Source: Megalopta genalis
Lineage: Eukaryota > Arthropoda > Insecta > Hymenoptera > Halictidae
Length of the DNA stretch: 64,000 nt
Direction: 5' to 3'
NCBI RefSeq assembly: GCF_051020955.1
Contig: NW_027476771.1
Span: forward strand, 62,001-126,000
The translations under genes were made by a program, and so were the position numbers. Below the pieces are notes generated by a model that worked only from the letters and a program-made list of their open reading frames with translations, was not told the origin of the DNA and did not search any database. Shown piece by piece: positions 23,641-36,290 of the stretch (position 1 is its first letter; every line of letters starts with the position of its first letter).

Positions 23641-24180
23641 ATTGATATGAAGCTACATGATGTGTTTCGCATGGATTTGAAGCTAACTCGTTTGTTTGAC
23701 CAGTATTTGAAGCTAAATCATTTGTTTCGCCTGGATTTGAAGCTAAACCTTCTACATCGCATTGATTTGAAGCTACATCATGTGTTTCGCATGGATTTGA
23801 AACAAACTCGTTCGTTTCGCCTGCATTTGAAGCAATATCACTTATATCGCAAGTATTTGAAGCTAAATCATTTGTTTCGCATGGATGTGAAGCTAATCTT
23901 TCTACATCGCATTGATATGAAGCTACATGATGTGTTTCGCATGGATTTGAAGCTAACTCGTTTGTTTGACCAGTATTTGAAGCTAAATCATTTGTTTCGC
24001 CTGGATTTGAAGCTAAACCTTCTACATCGCATTGATTTGAAGCTACATCATGTGTTTCGCATGGATTTGAAACAAACTCGTTCGTTTCGCCTGCATTTGA
24101 AGCAATATCACTTATATCGCAAGTATTTGAAGCTAAATCATTTGTTTCGCATGGATGTGAAGCTAATCTTTCTACATCGC
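23641..24180. repeat. Perfect 270-bp tandem duplication
   Basis: 23641-23910 and 23911-24180 read as identical, nine monomers each, starting with the distinctive ATTGATATGAAGCTACATGA. The corresponding block at about 20281 has a single copy, so this is a recent expansion. Confidence 0.85.
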
Positions 24181-27100
24181 ATTGATTTGAAGCTACATCA
24201 TGTGTTTCGCATGGATTTGAAGCTAACTCGTTCGTTTCGCCTGCATTTGAAGCAATATCACTTATATCGCAAGTATTTGAAGGTAAATCATTTGTTTCGC
24301 ATGGATTTGATTCTAAACCATCTACATCGCATTGATTTGAAGCTACATCATGTGTTTCGCATGCATTTGATGCTAACTCGGTTATTTCGCCAGCATTTGA
24401 AGCTATATCACTTATAGCGCAAGTATTTGAAACTAAATCATTTGTTTCGCATGGATCTGAAGCCAAACCTTCTACATCGTATAGATTTGAAGCTACATCA
24501 TATGTATCGCATGGATTTGATGCTAACACGATTATTTCGCCAGCATTTGAAACTATATCACTTATATCGCAAGTATTTGAAGCTAAATCATTTGTTTCGC
24601 TTGGATTTGAAGCTAAACCATGTGTTTCGAATGAATTTGAAGCTAAATTATGTGATTCGCATGGATTTGAAGCTAACTCGTTTGTTTCGCCTGCATTTGA
24701 AGCTATATCACTTAAATCACAAGTATTTGAATCAAAATCATTTTTTAACATGGATTTGAAACTAATCCTTCTACATCGCATTGATTTGAAGTTACATCAT
24801 GTGTTTTGGCATGGATTTGAAGGTAACTCGTTTATTTCGCCAGCATTTGAAGCTATATCCCTTATATCGCAAGTATATGAAGCTAAATCATTTGTTTCGC
24901 ATGAATTTGAAGCTATACCATGTGTTTCGCATGAATTTGAAGCTAAATTATGTGATACGCAAGGATTTGAAGCTAATGCGTTTGTTTCGCCTGCATTTGA
25001 AGCTATATCACGTATATCGTAAGTATTTGAAACTAAATCATTTGTTTCGCATGGAGTAGAAGCTAAACCTTATACATCGCATTGATTTGAAGGAACATCA
25101 TGTGTTTCGCGTGGATTTGAAGCTAAACCTTCAACATCGCTTTGATTTGAAGCTACATCATGTGTATCGCATGGATTTGAAGCTAACTCGTTCGTTTCGC
25201 CTGCATTTGAAGCAATATCACTTATACCGCAAGTATTTGAAGGTAAATCATTTGATTCGCATGGATTTGAAGCTAAACCTTCTACATCGCATTGATTTGA
25301 AGCTACATCATGTGTTTCGCATGGATTTGAAGCTAACTCGATTATTTCGCCAGCATTTGATGCTACACAACTTATATCGCAAGTATTAGAAGTTAAATCG
25401 CTTGCTACACATAGACTTGAAGTAGATTCTTCAATACTGCATTGATTTGAAGCTAAATCATTGGTTTCGCATGGAGTTGAAGCTAACTCGGTTATTTCGC
25501 CAGCATTTGAAACTATATCACTTATATCGCAAGTATTTGAAATTAAATCGCTTGCTACACATGGATTTGAAGTTAAACCTTCAACATCGCATTGATTTGA
25601 AGCTACATCATGTGTTTCGCATGGATTTGAAGCAAACTCGTTCGTTTCGCCTGCATTTGAAGCAATATCACTTATATCGCAAGTATTTGAAGCTAAATCA
25701 TTTGTTTCGCGTGGATTTGAAGCTAAACCTTCAAGATCGCTTTGATTTGAACCTACATCATGTGTTTCGCATGCATTTGACGCTAACTCGATTATTTCGC
25801 CAGCATTTGATACTAGACAACTTATATCGCAAGTATTTGAAGTTAAATCGCTTGCTACACATGGATTTGAAGTTAAACCTTCAACATCGCATTTATTTGA
25901 AGCCAAATCATTTGTTTCCCATGGATCTGAAGCCAAACCTTCTACATCGCATTCATTTGAAGCTAAATCATTTGTTTCGCTTGGATTTGAAGCTAACTCG
26001 ATTATTTCGCCAGCATTTGAAGCTATATTATTTATATCGCCAGCATTTGAAGCTACATCACTTATATCGCAAGTATTTGAAGCTAAAGCATTTCTTTCGC
26101 ATGGATATGAATCTAAACCTTCTACATCGCATTGATTTGATGCTACAACATGTGTTTCGCATGGATTTGTAGCCAACTCGTTTATTTCGCCAGCATTTGA
26201 AGCTATATCACTTATATCGCAAGTATTTGAAACTAAATCATTTGTTTCGCATGAATTTGAAGCTAAACCATGTGTTTCGCATGAATTTGAAGCTAAATTA
26301 TGTGATTCGCATGGATTTGAAGCAAACTCGTTTGTTTCGCCTGCATTTGAAGCTATATCACTTAAATCACAAGTATTTGAATCAAAATTATTTTTTAACA
26401 TGGATTTGAAACTAACCCTTCTACATCGCTTTGATTTGAACCTACATCATGTGTTTCGCATGGATTAGAAGCTAACTCGTTCGTTTCGCCTCCAGTTGAA
26501 GAAATATCACTTATAACGCAAGTATTTGAAGATAAAACATTTGTTTCGCTCGGATTTGAAACTAAACCTTCTACATCGCATTAGTTTGAAGCTACATGAT
26601 GTGTTTCGCGTGGATTTGGAGCTAACTCGTTTATTTCGCCAGCATTTGAAGCTATATTATTTATATCGCCAGCATTTGAAGCTACATCACTTATATTGCA
26701 AGTATTTGAAGCTAAAGCATTTCTTTCGCATGGATATGAAGCTAATCCTTCTACAGCGCATTGATTTGAAGTTACATCATGTGTTTCGCATGGATTTGAA
26801 GGTAACTCGTTTATTTCGCCAGCATTTGAAGCAATATCACTTATATCGCAAGTATTTGAAGGTAAATCATTTGATTCGCATGGATTTGAAGCTAAATCTT
26901 CTACATCGCATTGATTTGAAGCTACATCATGTGTTTCGCATGGATTTGAAGCTAACTCGATTATTTCGCCAGCATTTGATACTAGACAACTTATATCGCA
27001 AGTATTTGAATTTAAATCGCTTGCTACACATGGATTTGAAGTTAAACCTTCAACATCGCATTGATTTGAAGCCAAATCATTTGTTTCCCATGGATCTGAA

Positions 27101-27570
27101 GCCAAACCTTCTACATCGCATTGATTGGAAGCTACATCATTTGTTTCGCATGGAGTTGAAGCTAACTCGGTTATTTCGCTAGCATTTGAAACTTATCACT
27201 TATATCGCAAGTATTTGAAGCTAAATCATTTGTTTCGCTTGGATTTGAAGCTAACTCGATTATTTCGCCAGCATTTGAAGCTATATTATTTATATCGCCA
27301 GCATTTGAAACTACATCACTTATATCGCAAGTATTTGAAGCTAAAGCATTTCTTTCGCATGGATATGAAGCTAAACCTTCTACATCGCATTGATTTGATG
27401 CTACAACATGTGTTTCGCATGGATTTGTAGCCAACTCGTTTATTTCGCCAGCATTTGAAGCTATATCACTTATATCGCAAGTATTTGAAACTAAATCATT
27501 TGTTTCGCATGAATTTGAAGCTAAACCATGTGTTTCGCATGAATTTGAAGCTAAATTATGTGATTCGCAT

Positions 27571-29078
27571 GGATTTGAAGCTAACTCGTTCGTTTCGCCT
27601 GCATTTGAAGCAATATCACTTATAACGCAAGTATTTGAAGATAAATCATTTGTTTCGCTCGGATTTGAAACTAAACCTTCTACATCGCATTAGTTTGAAG
27701 CTACATGATGTGTTTCGCGTGGATTTGGAGCTAACTCGTTTATTTCGCCAGCATTTGAAGCTATATCACTTATATTGCAAGTATTTGAAATTAAATCGCT
27801 TGCTACACATGGATTTGAAGTTAAACCTTCAACATTGCATTGATTTGAAGCTACATCATGTGTTTCGCATGGATTTGAAGCAAACTCGTTCGTTTCGCCT
27901 GCATTTGAAGCAATATCACTTATATCGCAAGTATTTGAAGCTAAATCATTTGTTTCGCGTGGATTTGAAGCTAAACCTTCAAGATCGCTTTGATTTGAAC
28001 CTACATCATGTGTTTCGCATGCATTTGACGCTAACTCGATTATTTCGCCAGCATTTGATACTAGACAACTTATATCGCAAGTATTTGAAGTTAAATCGCT
28101 TGCTACACATGGATTTGAAGTTAAACCTTCAACATCGCATTGATTTGAAGCCAAATCATTTGTTTCCCATGGATCTGAAGCCAAACCTTCTACATCGCAT
28201 TGATTGGAAGCTACATCATTTGTTTCGCATGGATTTGAAGCTAACTCGGTTATTTCGCCAGCATTTGAAACTATATCACTTATATCGCAAGTATTTGAAG
28301 CTAAATCATTTGTTTCGCTTGGATTTGAAGCTAAACCATGTGTTTCGAATGAATTTGAAGCTAAATTATGTGATTCGCATGGATTTGAAGCTAACTCGTT
28401 TGTTTCGCCTGCATTTGAAGCTATATCACTTAAATCACAAGTATTTGAATCAAAATCATTTTTTAACATGGATTTGAAACTAATCCTTCTACATCGCATT
28501 GATTTGAAGTTACATCATGTGTTTTGGCATGGATTTGAAGGTAACTCGTTTATTTCGCCAGCATTTGAAGCTATATCCCTTATATCGCAAGTATATGAAG
28601 CTAAATCATTTGTTTCGCATGAATTTGAAGCTATACCATGTGTTTCGCATGAATTTGAAGCTAAATTATGTGATACGCAAGGATTTGAAGCTAATGCGTT
28701 TGTTTCGCCTGCATTTGAAGCTATATCACTTATATCGTAAGTATTTGAAGCTAAATCATTTGTTTCGCATGGAGTAGAAGCTAAACCTTATACATCGCAT
28801 TGATTTGAAGGAACACCATGTGTTTCGCGTGGATTTGAAGCTAAACCTTCAACATCGCTTTGATTTGAAGCTACATCATGTGTATCGCATGGATTTGAAG
28901 CTAACTCGTTCGTTTCGCCTGCATTTGAAGCAATATCACTTATATCGCAAGTATTTGAAGGTAAATCATTTGATTCGCATGGATTTGAAGCTAAACCTTC
29001 TACATCGCATTGATTTGAAGCTACATCATGTGTTTCGCATGGATTTGAAGCTAACTCGATTATTTCGCCAGCATTTGA
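27571..29078. repeat. 1.5-kb block, copy 2 (partner at about 9643-11150)
   Basis: This is the partner of the left-arm block at offset 17,928 bp, with the same rare +1 and -1 monomers. It lies entirely to the right of the retrotransposon. Confidence 0.75.
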
Positions 29079-32000
29079 TGCTACACAACTTATATCGCAA
29101 GTATTAGAAGTTAAATCGCTTGCTACACATAGACTTGAAGTAGAATCTTCAATACTGCATTGATTTGAAGCTAAATCATTGGTTTCGCATGGAGTTGAAG
29201 CTAACTCGGTTATTTCGCCAGCATTTGAAACTATATCACTTATATCGCAAGTATTTGAAATTAAATCGCTTGCTACACATGGATTTGAAGTTAAACCTTC
29301 AACATCGCATTGATTTGAAGCTACATCATGTGTTTCGCATGGGTTTGAAGCTAACTCATTTATTTCGCCATCATTTGAAGCTATATCACTTATATCGCAA
29401 GTATTTGAAGCTAAATCATTTGTTTCGCATGGAGTAGAAGCTAAACCTTATACATCGCATTGATTTGAAGGAACATCATGTGTTTCGAATGGATTTGAAG
29501 CTAATCTTTCTACATCGCATTGATTTGAAGCTACATCATGTGTTTCGCATGGATTTGAAGCTAACTCGTCTGTTTGACCAGTATTTGAAGCTAAATCATT
29601 TGTTTCGCCTGGATTTGAAGCTAAACCTTCTACATCGCATTGATTTGAAGGTACATCATGTGTTTCGCATGGATTTGAATCTAACTCGTTCGTTTCGGCT
29701 GCATTTGAAGCAATATCACTTATATCGCAAGTATTTGAAGCTAAATCATTTGTTTGTCTCATGGATTTGAAGCAAAACCTTATACATCGCATTGATATGA
29801 AGCTACATGATGTGTTTCGCATGGATTTGAAGCTAACTCGTTTGTTTGTACCAGTATTTGAAGCTAAATCATTTGTTTCGCCTGGATTTGAAGCTAAACC
29901 TCTACATCGCATTGATTTGAAGCTACATCATGTGTTTCGCATGGATTTGAAACAAACTCGTTCGTTTCGCCTGCATTTGAAGCAATATCACTTATATCGC
30001 AAGTATTTGAAGCTAAATCATTTGTTTCGCATGGATGTGAAGCTAATCTTTCTACATCGCATTGGTTTGAAGCTACATCATGTGTTTCGCATGGATTTGA
30101 AGCTAACTCGTTCGTTTCGCCTGCATTTGAAGCAATATCACTGATATCGCAAGTATTTGAAGGTAAATCATTTGTTTCGCATGGATTTGATTCTAAACCA
30201 TCTACATCGCATTGATTTGAAGCTACATCATGTGTTTCGCATGCATTTGATGCTAACTCGGTTATTTCGCCAGCATTTGAAGCTATATCACTTATAGCGC
30301 AAGTATTTGAAACTAAATCATTTGTTTCGCATGGATCTGAAGCCAAACCTTCTACATCGTATAGATTTGAAGCTACCATCATATGTGTCGCATGGATTTG
30401 ATGCTAACACGATTATTTCGCCAGCATTTGAAACTATTTCACTTATATCGCAAGTATTTGAAGCTAAATCATTTGATTCGCTTGAATTTGAAGCTAAACC
30501 TTCTACATCGCATTAATTTGAAGCTACATCATGGGTTTCGCATGGATTTGGAGCTACTCGTTCGTTTCGCCTGCATTTGAAGCTATATCACTTATATCGC
30601 AAGTATTTGAAGATAAATCATTTGATTCGCTCGGATTTGAAGCTAAACCTTCTACATCGCATTAATTTGAAGCTACATCATGTGTTTCGCATGGATTTGA
30701 AGCTAACTCGTTCGTTTCGCCTGCATTTGAAGCAATATCACTTATAACGCAAGTATTTGAAGATAAATCATTTGTTTCGCTCGGATTTGAAACTAAACCT
30801 TCTACATCGCATTAGTTTGAAGCTACATGATGTGTTTCGCGTGGATTTGGAGCTAACTCGTTTATTTTCGCCAGCATTTGAAGCTATATCACTTATATTG
30901 CAAGTATTTGAAATTAAATCGCTTGCTACACATGGATTTGAAGTTAAACCTTCAACATCGCATTGATTTGAAGCTACATCATGTGTTTCGCATGGATTTG
31001 AAGCAAACGCGTTCGTTTCGCCTGCATTTGAAGCAATATCACTTATATCGCAAGTATTTGAAGCTAAATCATTTGTTTCGCGTGGATTTGAAGCTAAACC
31101 TTCAAGATCGCTTTGATTTGAACCTACATCATGTGTTCGCATGCATTTGACGCTAACTCGATTATTTCGCCAGCATTTGATACTAGACAACTTATATCGC
31201 AAGTATTTGAAGTTAAATCGCTTGCTACACATGGATTTGAAGTTAAACCTTCAACATCGCATTGATTTGAAGCCAAATCATTTGTTTCCCAGTGATCTGA
31301 AGCCAAACCTTCTACATCGCATTGATTGGAAGCTACATCATTTGTTTCGCATGGATTTGAAGCTAACTCGTTTGTTTGACCAGTATTGTGAAGCTAAATC
31401 ATTTGTTTCACCTGGATTTGAATCTAACTCGTTCGTTTCGCCTGCATTTGAAGCAATATCACTTATAACGCAAGTATTTGAAGCTAAATCATTTGTTTCG
31501 CATGGAGTAGAAGCTAAACCTTATACATCGCATTGATTTGAAGGAACATCATGTGTTTCGGAATGGATTTGGAGCTACTCGTTTATTTCGCCAGCATTTG
31601 AAGCTATATCACTTATATCGCAAGTATTTGCAAATAAATCATTTGATTCGCTCGGATATGAAGCTAAACTCTCTACATCGCATTAATTTGAAGCTACATC
31701 ATGTGTTTCGCATGGATTTGAAGCTAACTCGTTTGTTTGACCAGTATTTGAAGCTAAATCATTGTTTCGCCTGGATTTGAAGCTAAACCTTCTACATCGC
31801 ATTGATTTGAAGGTACATCATGTGTTTCGCATGGATTTGAAGCTAACTCGTTCGTTTCGGCTGCATTTGAAGCAATATCACTTATATCGCAAGTATTTGA
31901 AGCTAAATCATTTGTTTCTCATGGATTTGAAGCTAAACCTTATACATCGCATTGATATGAAGCTACATGATGTGTTTCGCATGGATTTGAAGCTAACTCG

Positions 32001-32975
32001 TTTGTTTGACCAGTATTTGAAGCTAAATCATTTGTTCGCCTGGATTTGAAGCTAAACCTTCTACATCGCATTGATTTGAAGCTACATCATGTGTTTCGCA
32101 TGGATTTGAAACAAACTCGTTCGTTTCGCCTGCATTGAAGCAATATCACTTATATCGCAAGTATTTGAAGCTAAATCATTTGTTTCGCATGGATTTGAAG
32201 CTAATCTTTCTACATCGCATTGATTTGAAGCTACATCATGTGTTTCGCATGGATTTGAAGCTAACTCGTTCGTTTCGCCTGCATTTGATGCAATATCACT
32301 TATATCGCAAGTATTTGAAGGGTAAATCATTTGTTTCGCATGGATTTGATTCTAAACCATCTACATCGCATTGATTTGAAGCTACATCATGTGTTTCGCA
32401 TGCATTTGATGCTAACTCGGTTATTTCGCCAGCATTTGAAGCTATATCACTTATATCGCAAGTATTTGAAGCTAAATCATTTGTTTCGCATGGATCTGAA
32501 GCCAAACCTTCTACATCGTATAGATTTGAAGCTACATCATATGTATCGCATGGATTTGAAGCTAACACGATTATTTCGCCAGCATTTGAAACTATATCAC
32601 TTATATCGCAAGTATTTGAAGCTAAATCATTTGATTCGCTTGAATTTGAAGCTAAACCTTCTACATCGCATTAATTTGAAGCTACATCATGGGTTTCGCA
32701 TGGATTTGGAGCTACTCGATTATTTCGCCAGCATTTGAAGCTATATCACTTATATCGCAAGTATTTGAAGACAAATCATTTGATTCGCTCGGATTTGAAG
32801 CTAAACCTTCTACATCGCATTAATTTGAAGCTACATCATGGTGTTTCGCATGGATTTGAAGCTAACTCATTTATTTCGCCATCATTTGAAGCTATATCAC
32901 TTATATCGCAAGTATTTGAAGCTAAATCATTTGTTTCGCATGGAGTAGAAGCTAAACCTTATACATCGCATTGAT

Positions 32976-34260
32976 TTGAAGGAACATCATGTGTTTCGAA
33001 TGGATTTGAAGCTAATCTTTCTACATCGCATTGATTTGAAGCTACATCATGTGTTTCGCATGGATTTGAAGCTAACTCGTTTGTTTGACCAGTATTGTGA
33101 AGCTAAATCATTTGTTTCGCCTGATTTGAAGCTAACTCGTTCGTTTCGCCTGCATTTGAAGCAATATCACTTATAACGCATGTATTTGAAGCTAAATCAT
33201 TTGTTTCGCATGGAGTAGAAGTTAAACCTTATACATCGCATTGATTTGAAGGAACATCATGTGTTTCGAATGGATTTGGAGCTACTCGTTTATTTCGCCA
33301 GCATTTGAAGCTATATCACTTATATCGCAAGTATTTGAAGATAAATCATTTGATTCGCTCGGATTTGAAGCTAAACCTTCTACATCGCATTAATTTGAAG
33401 CTACATCATTTGTTTCGCATGGATTTGAAGCTAACTCGTTCGTTTCGACTGCATTTGAAGCAATATCACTTATAACGCAAGTATTTGAAGCTAAATCATT
33501 TGTTTCGCTTGAGTAGAAGCTAAACCTTATACATCGCATTGATTTGAAGGAACATCATGTGTTTCGAATGGATTTGAAGCTAATCTTTCTACATCGCATT
33601 GATTTGAAGCTACATCATGTGTTTCGCATGGATTTGAAGCTAACTCGTTTGTTTGACCAGTATTTGAAGCTAAATCATTTGTTTCGCCTGGATTTGAAGC
33701 TAACTCGTTCGTTTCGCCTGCATTTGAAGCAATATCACTTATAACGCAAGTATTTGAAGCTAAATCATTTGTTTCGCATGGAGTAGAAGTTAAACCTTAT
33801 ACATCGCATTGATTTGAAGGAACATCATGTGTTTCGAATGGATTTGGAGCTACTCGTTTATTTCGCCAGCATTTGAAGCTATATCACTTATATCGCAAGT
33901 ATTTGAAGATAAATCATTTGATTCGCTCGGATTTGAAGCTAAACCTTCTACATCGCACTAATTTGAAGCTACATCATGGGTATCGCATGGATTTGTAGCT
34001 ACTCGTTCGTTTCGACTGCATTTGAAGCAATATCACTTATAACGCAAGTATTTGAAGCTAAATCATTTGTTTCGCATGGAGTAGAAGCTAAACCTTTATA
34101 CATCGCATTGATTTGAAGGAACATCATGTGTTTCGAATGGATTTGAAGCTAATCTTTCTACATCGCATTGATTTGAAGCTACATCATGTGTTTCGCATGG
34201 ATTTGAAGCTAACTCGTTTGTTTGACCAGTATTTGAAGCTAAATCATTTGTTTCGCCTGG
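32976..34260. repeat. About 568-bp tandem units
   Basis: The GAAGGAACATCATGTGTTTC-type monomer followed by the same neighbours starts at 32976, 33544 and 34113 (spacing 568 and 569 bp). Nineteen monomers would be 570 bp; the deficit comes from 29-bp variants such as GGAGCTACTCG. The third copy diverges after about 34260. Confidence 0.7.
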
Positions 34261-34954
34261 ATTTGAAGCTAATCCTTCTACATCGCATTGATTTGAAGGT
34301 ACATCATGAGTTTCGCATGGATTTGAAGCTAACTCGTTCGGTTTCGGCTGCATTTGAAGCAATATCACTTATATCGCAAGTATTTTGAAGCTAAATCATT
34401 TGTTTCTCATGGATTTGAAGCTAAACCTTATACATCGCATTGATATGAAGCTACATGATGTGTTTCGCATGGATTTGAAGCTAACTCGTTTGTTTGACCA
34501 GTATTTGAAGCTAAATCATTTGTTTCGCCTGGATTTGAAGCTAAACATTCTACATCGCATTGATTTGAAGCTACATCATGTGTTTCGCATGGATTTGAAA
34601 CAAACTCGTTCGTTTCGCCTGCATTTGAAGCAATATCACTTATATCGCAAGTATTTGAAGCTAAATCATTTGTTTCGCATGGATTTGAAGCTAATCTTCT
34701 ACATCGCATTGATTTGAAGCTACATCATGTGTTTCGCATGGATTTGAAGCTAACTCGTTCGTTTCGCCTGCATTTGATGCAATATCACTTATATCGCAAG
34801 TATTTGAAGGTAAATCATTTGTTTCGCATGGATTTGATTCTAAACCATCTACATCGCATTGATTTGAAGCTACATCATGTGTTTTCGCATGCATTTGGTG
34901 CTAACTCGGTTATTTCGCCAGCATTTGAAGCTATATCACTTATATCGCAAGTAG

Positions 34955-36290
34955 TTGAAACTAAATCATTTGTTTCGCATGGATCTGAAGCCAAACCTTC
35001 TACATCGTATAGATTTGAAGCTACATCATATGTATCGCATGGATTTGAAGCTGACACGATTATTTCACCAGCATTTGAAACTATATCACTTATATCGCAA
35101 GTATTTGAAGCTAAATCATTTGATTAGCTTGAATTTGAAGCTAAACCTTCTACATCGCACTAATTTGAAGCTACATCATGGGTTTCGCATGGATTTGTAG
35201 CTACTCGTTTATTTCGCCATTATTTGAAGCTATATCACTTATATCGCAAGTATTTGAAGCTAAATCATTTGTTTCGCATGGAGTAGAAGCTAAACCTTAT
35301 ACATCGCATTGATTTGAAGGAACATCATGTGTTTCGAATGGATTTGAAGCTAATCTTTCTACATCGCATTGATTTGAAGCTACATCATGTGTTTCGCATG
35401 GATTTGAAGCTAACTCGTTTGGTTTGACCAGTATTTGAAGCTAAATCATTTGTTTCGCCTGGATTTGAAGCTAAACCTTCTACATCGCATTGATTTGAAG
35501 GTACATCATGTGTTTCGCATGGGATTTGAATCTAACTCGTTCGTTTCGGCTGCATTTGAAGCAATATCACTTATATCGCAAGTATTTGAAGCTAAATCAT
35601 TTGTTTCTCATGGATTTGAAGCTAAACCTTATACCATCGCATTGATATGAAGCTACATGACGTGTTTCGCATGGATTTGAAGCTAACTCATTTGTTTGAC
35701 CAGTATTTGAAGCTAAATCATTTGTTTGCGCCTGGATTTGAAGCTAAACCTTCTACATCGCATTGATTTGAAGCTACATCATGTGTTTCGCATGGATTTG
35801 AAACAAACTCGTTCGTTTCGCCTGCATTTGAAGCAATATCACTTATATCGCAAGTATTTGAAGCTAAATCATTTGTTTCGCATGGATTTGAAGCTAATCT
35901 TTCTACATCGCATTGATTTGAAGCTACATCATGTGTTTCGCATGCATTTGGTGCTAACTCGGTTATTTCGCCAGCATTTGAAGCTATATCACTTATATCG
36001 CAAGTATTTGAAACTAAATCATTAGTTTCGCATGGATCTGAAGCCAAACCTTCTACATCGTATAGATTTGAAGCTACATCATATGTATCGCATGGATTTG
36101 AAGCTAACACGATTATTCACCCAGCATTTGAAACTATATCACTTATATCGCAAGTATTTGAAGCTAAATCATTTGATTAGCTTGAATTTGAAGCTAAACC
36201 TTCTACATCGCACTAATTTGAAGCTACATCATGGGTTTCGCATGGATTTGTAGCTACTCGTTTATTTCGCCCATTATTTGAAGCTATATC
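34955..36290. repeat. Tandem duplication at about 1.06-kb spacing
   Basis: The stretch with TGATTAGCTTGAATTTG, the GCACTAATTTG monomer and TTTGTAGCTACTCG occurs near 35125-35215 and again near 36175-36265. The two are separated by different amounts of indel noise. The surrounding monomers agree over several hundred bases. Confidence 0.6.

Larger units (their letters stand above)
19941..29750. repeat. Tandem array, right arm, first segment (in phase, mosaic of left-arm blocks)
   Basis: The 30/150-bp organisation resumes at once. The segment reuses blocks from 8.3-12.5 kb. About 20130-21290 matches 8470-9750 at offset 11,660 and then 11,540 (120 bp shorter here). About 22770-23630 matches 11590-12450 at offset 11,179. 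About 27571-29078 matches 9643-11150. The changing offsets show block shuffling, not one simple duplication. Apart from inherited 29- and 31-bp monomers I see very few single-base indels. Confidence 0.9.
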
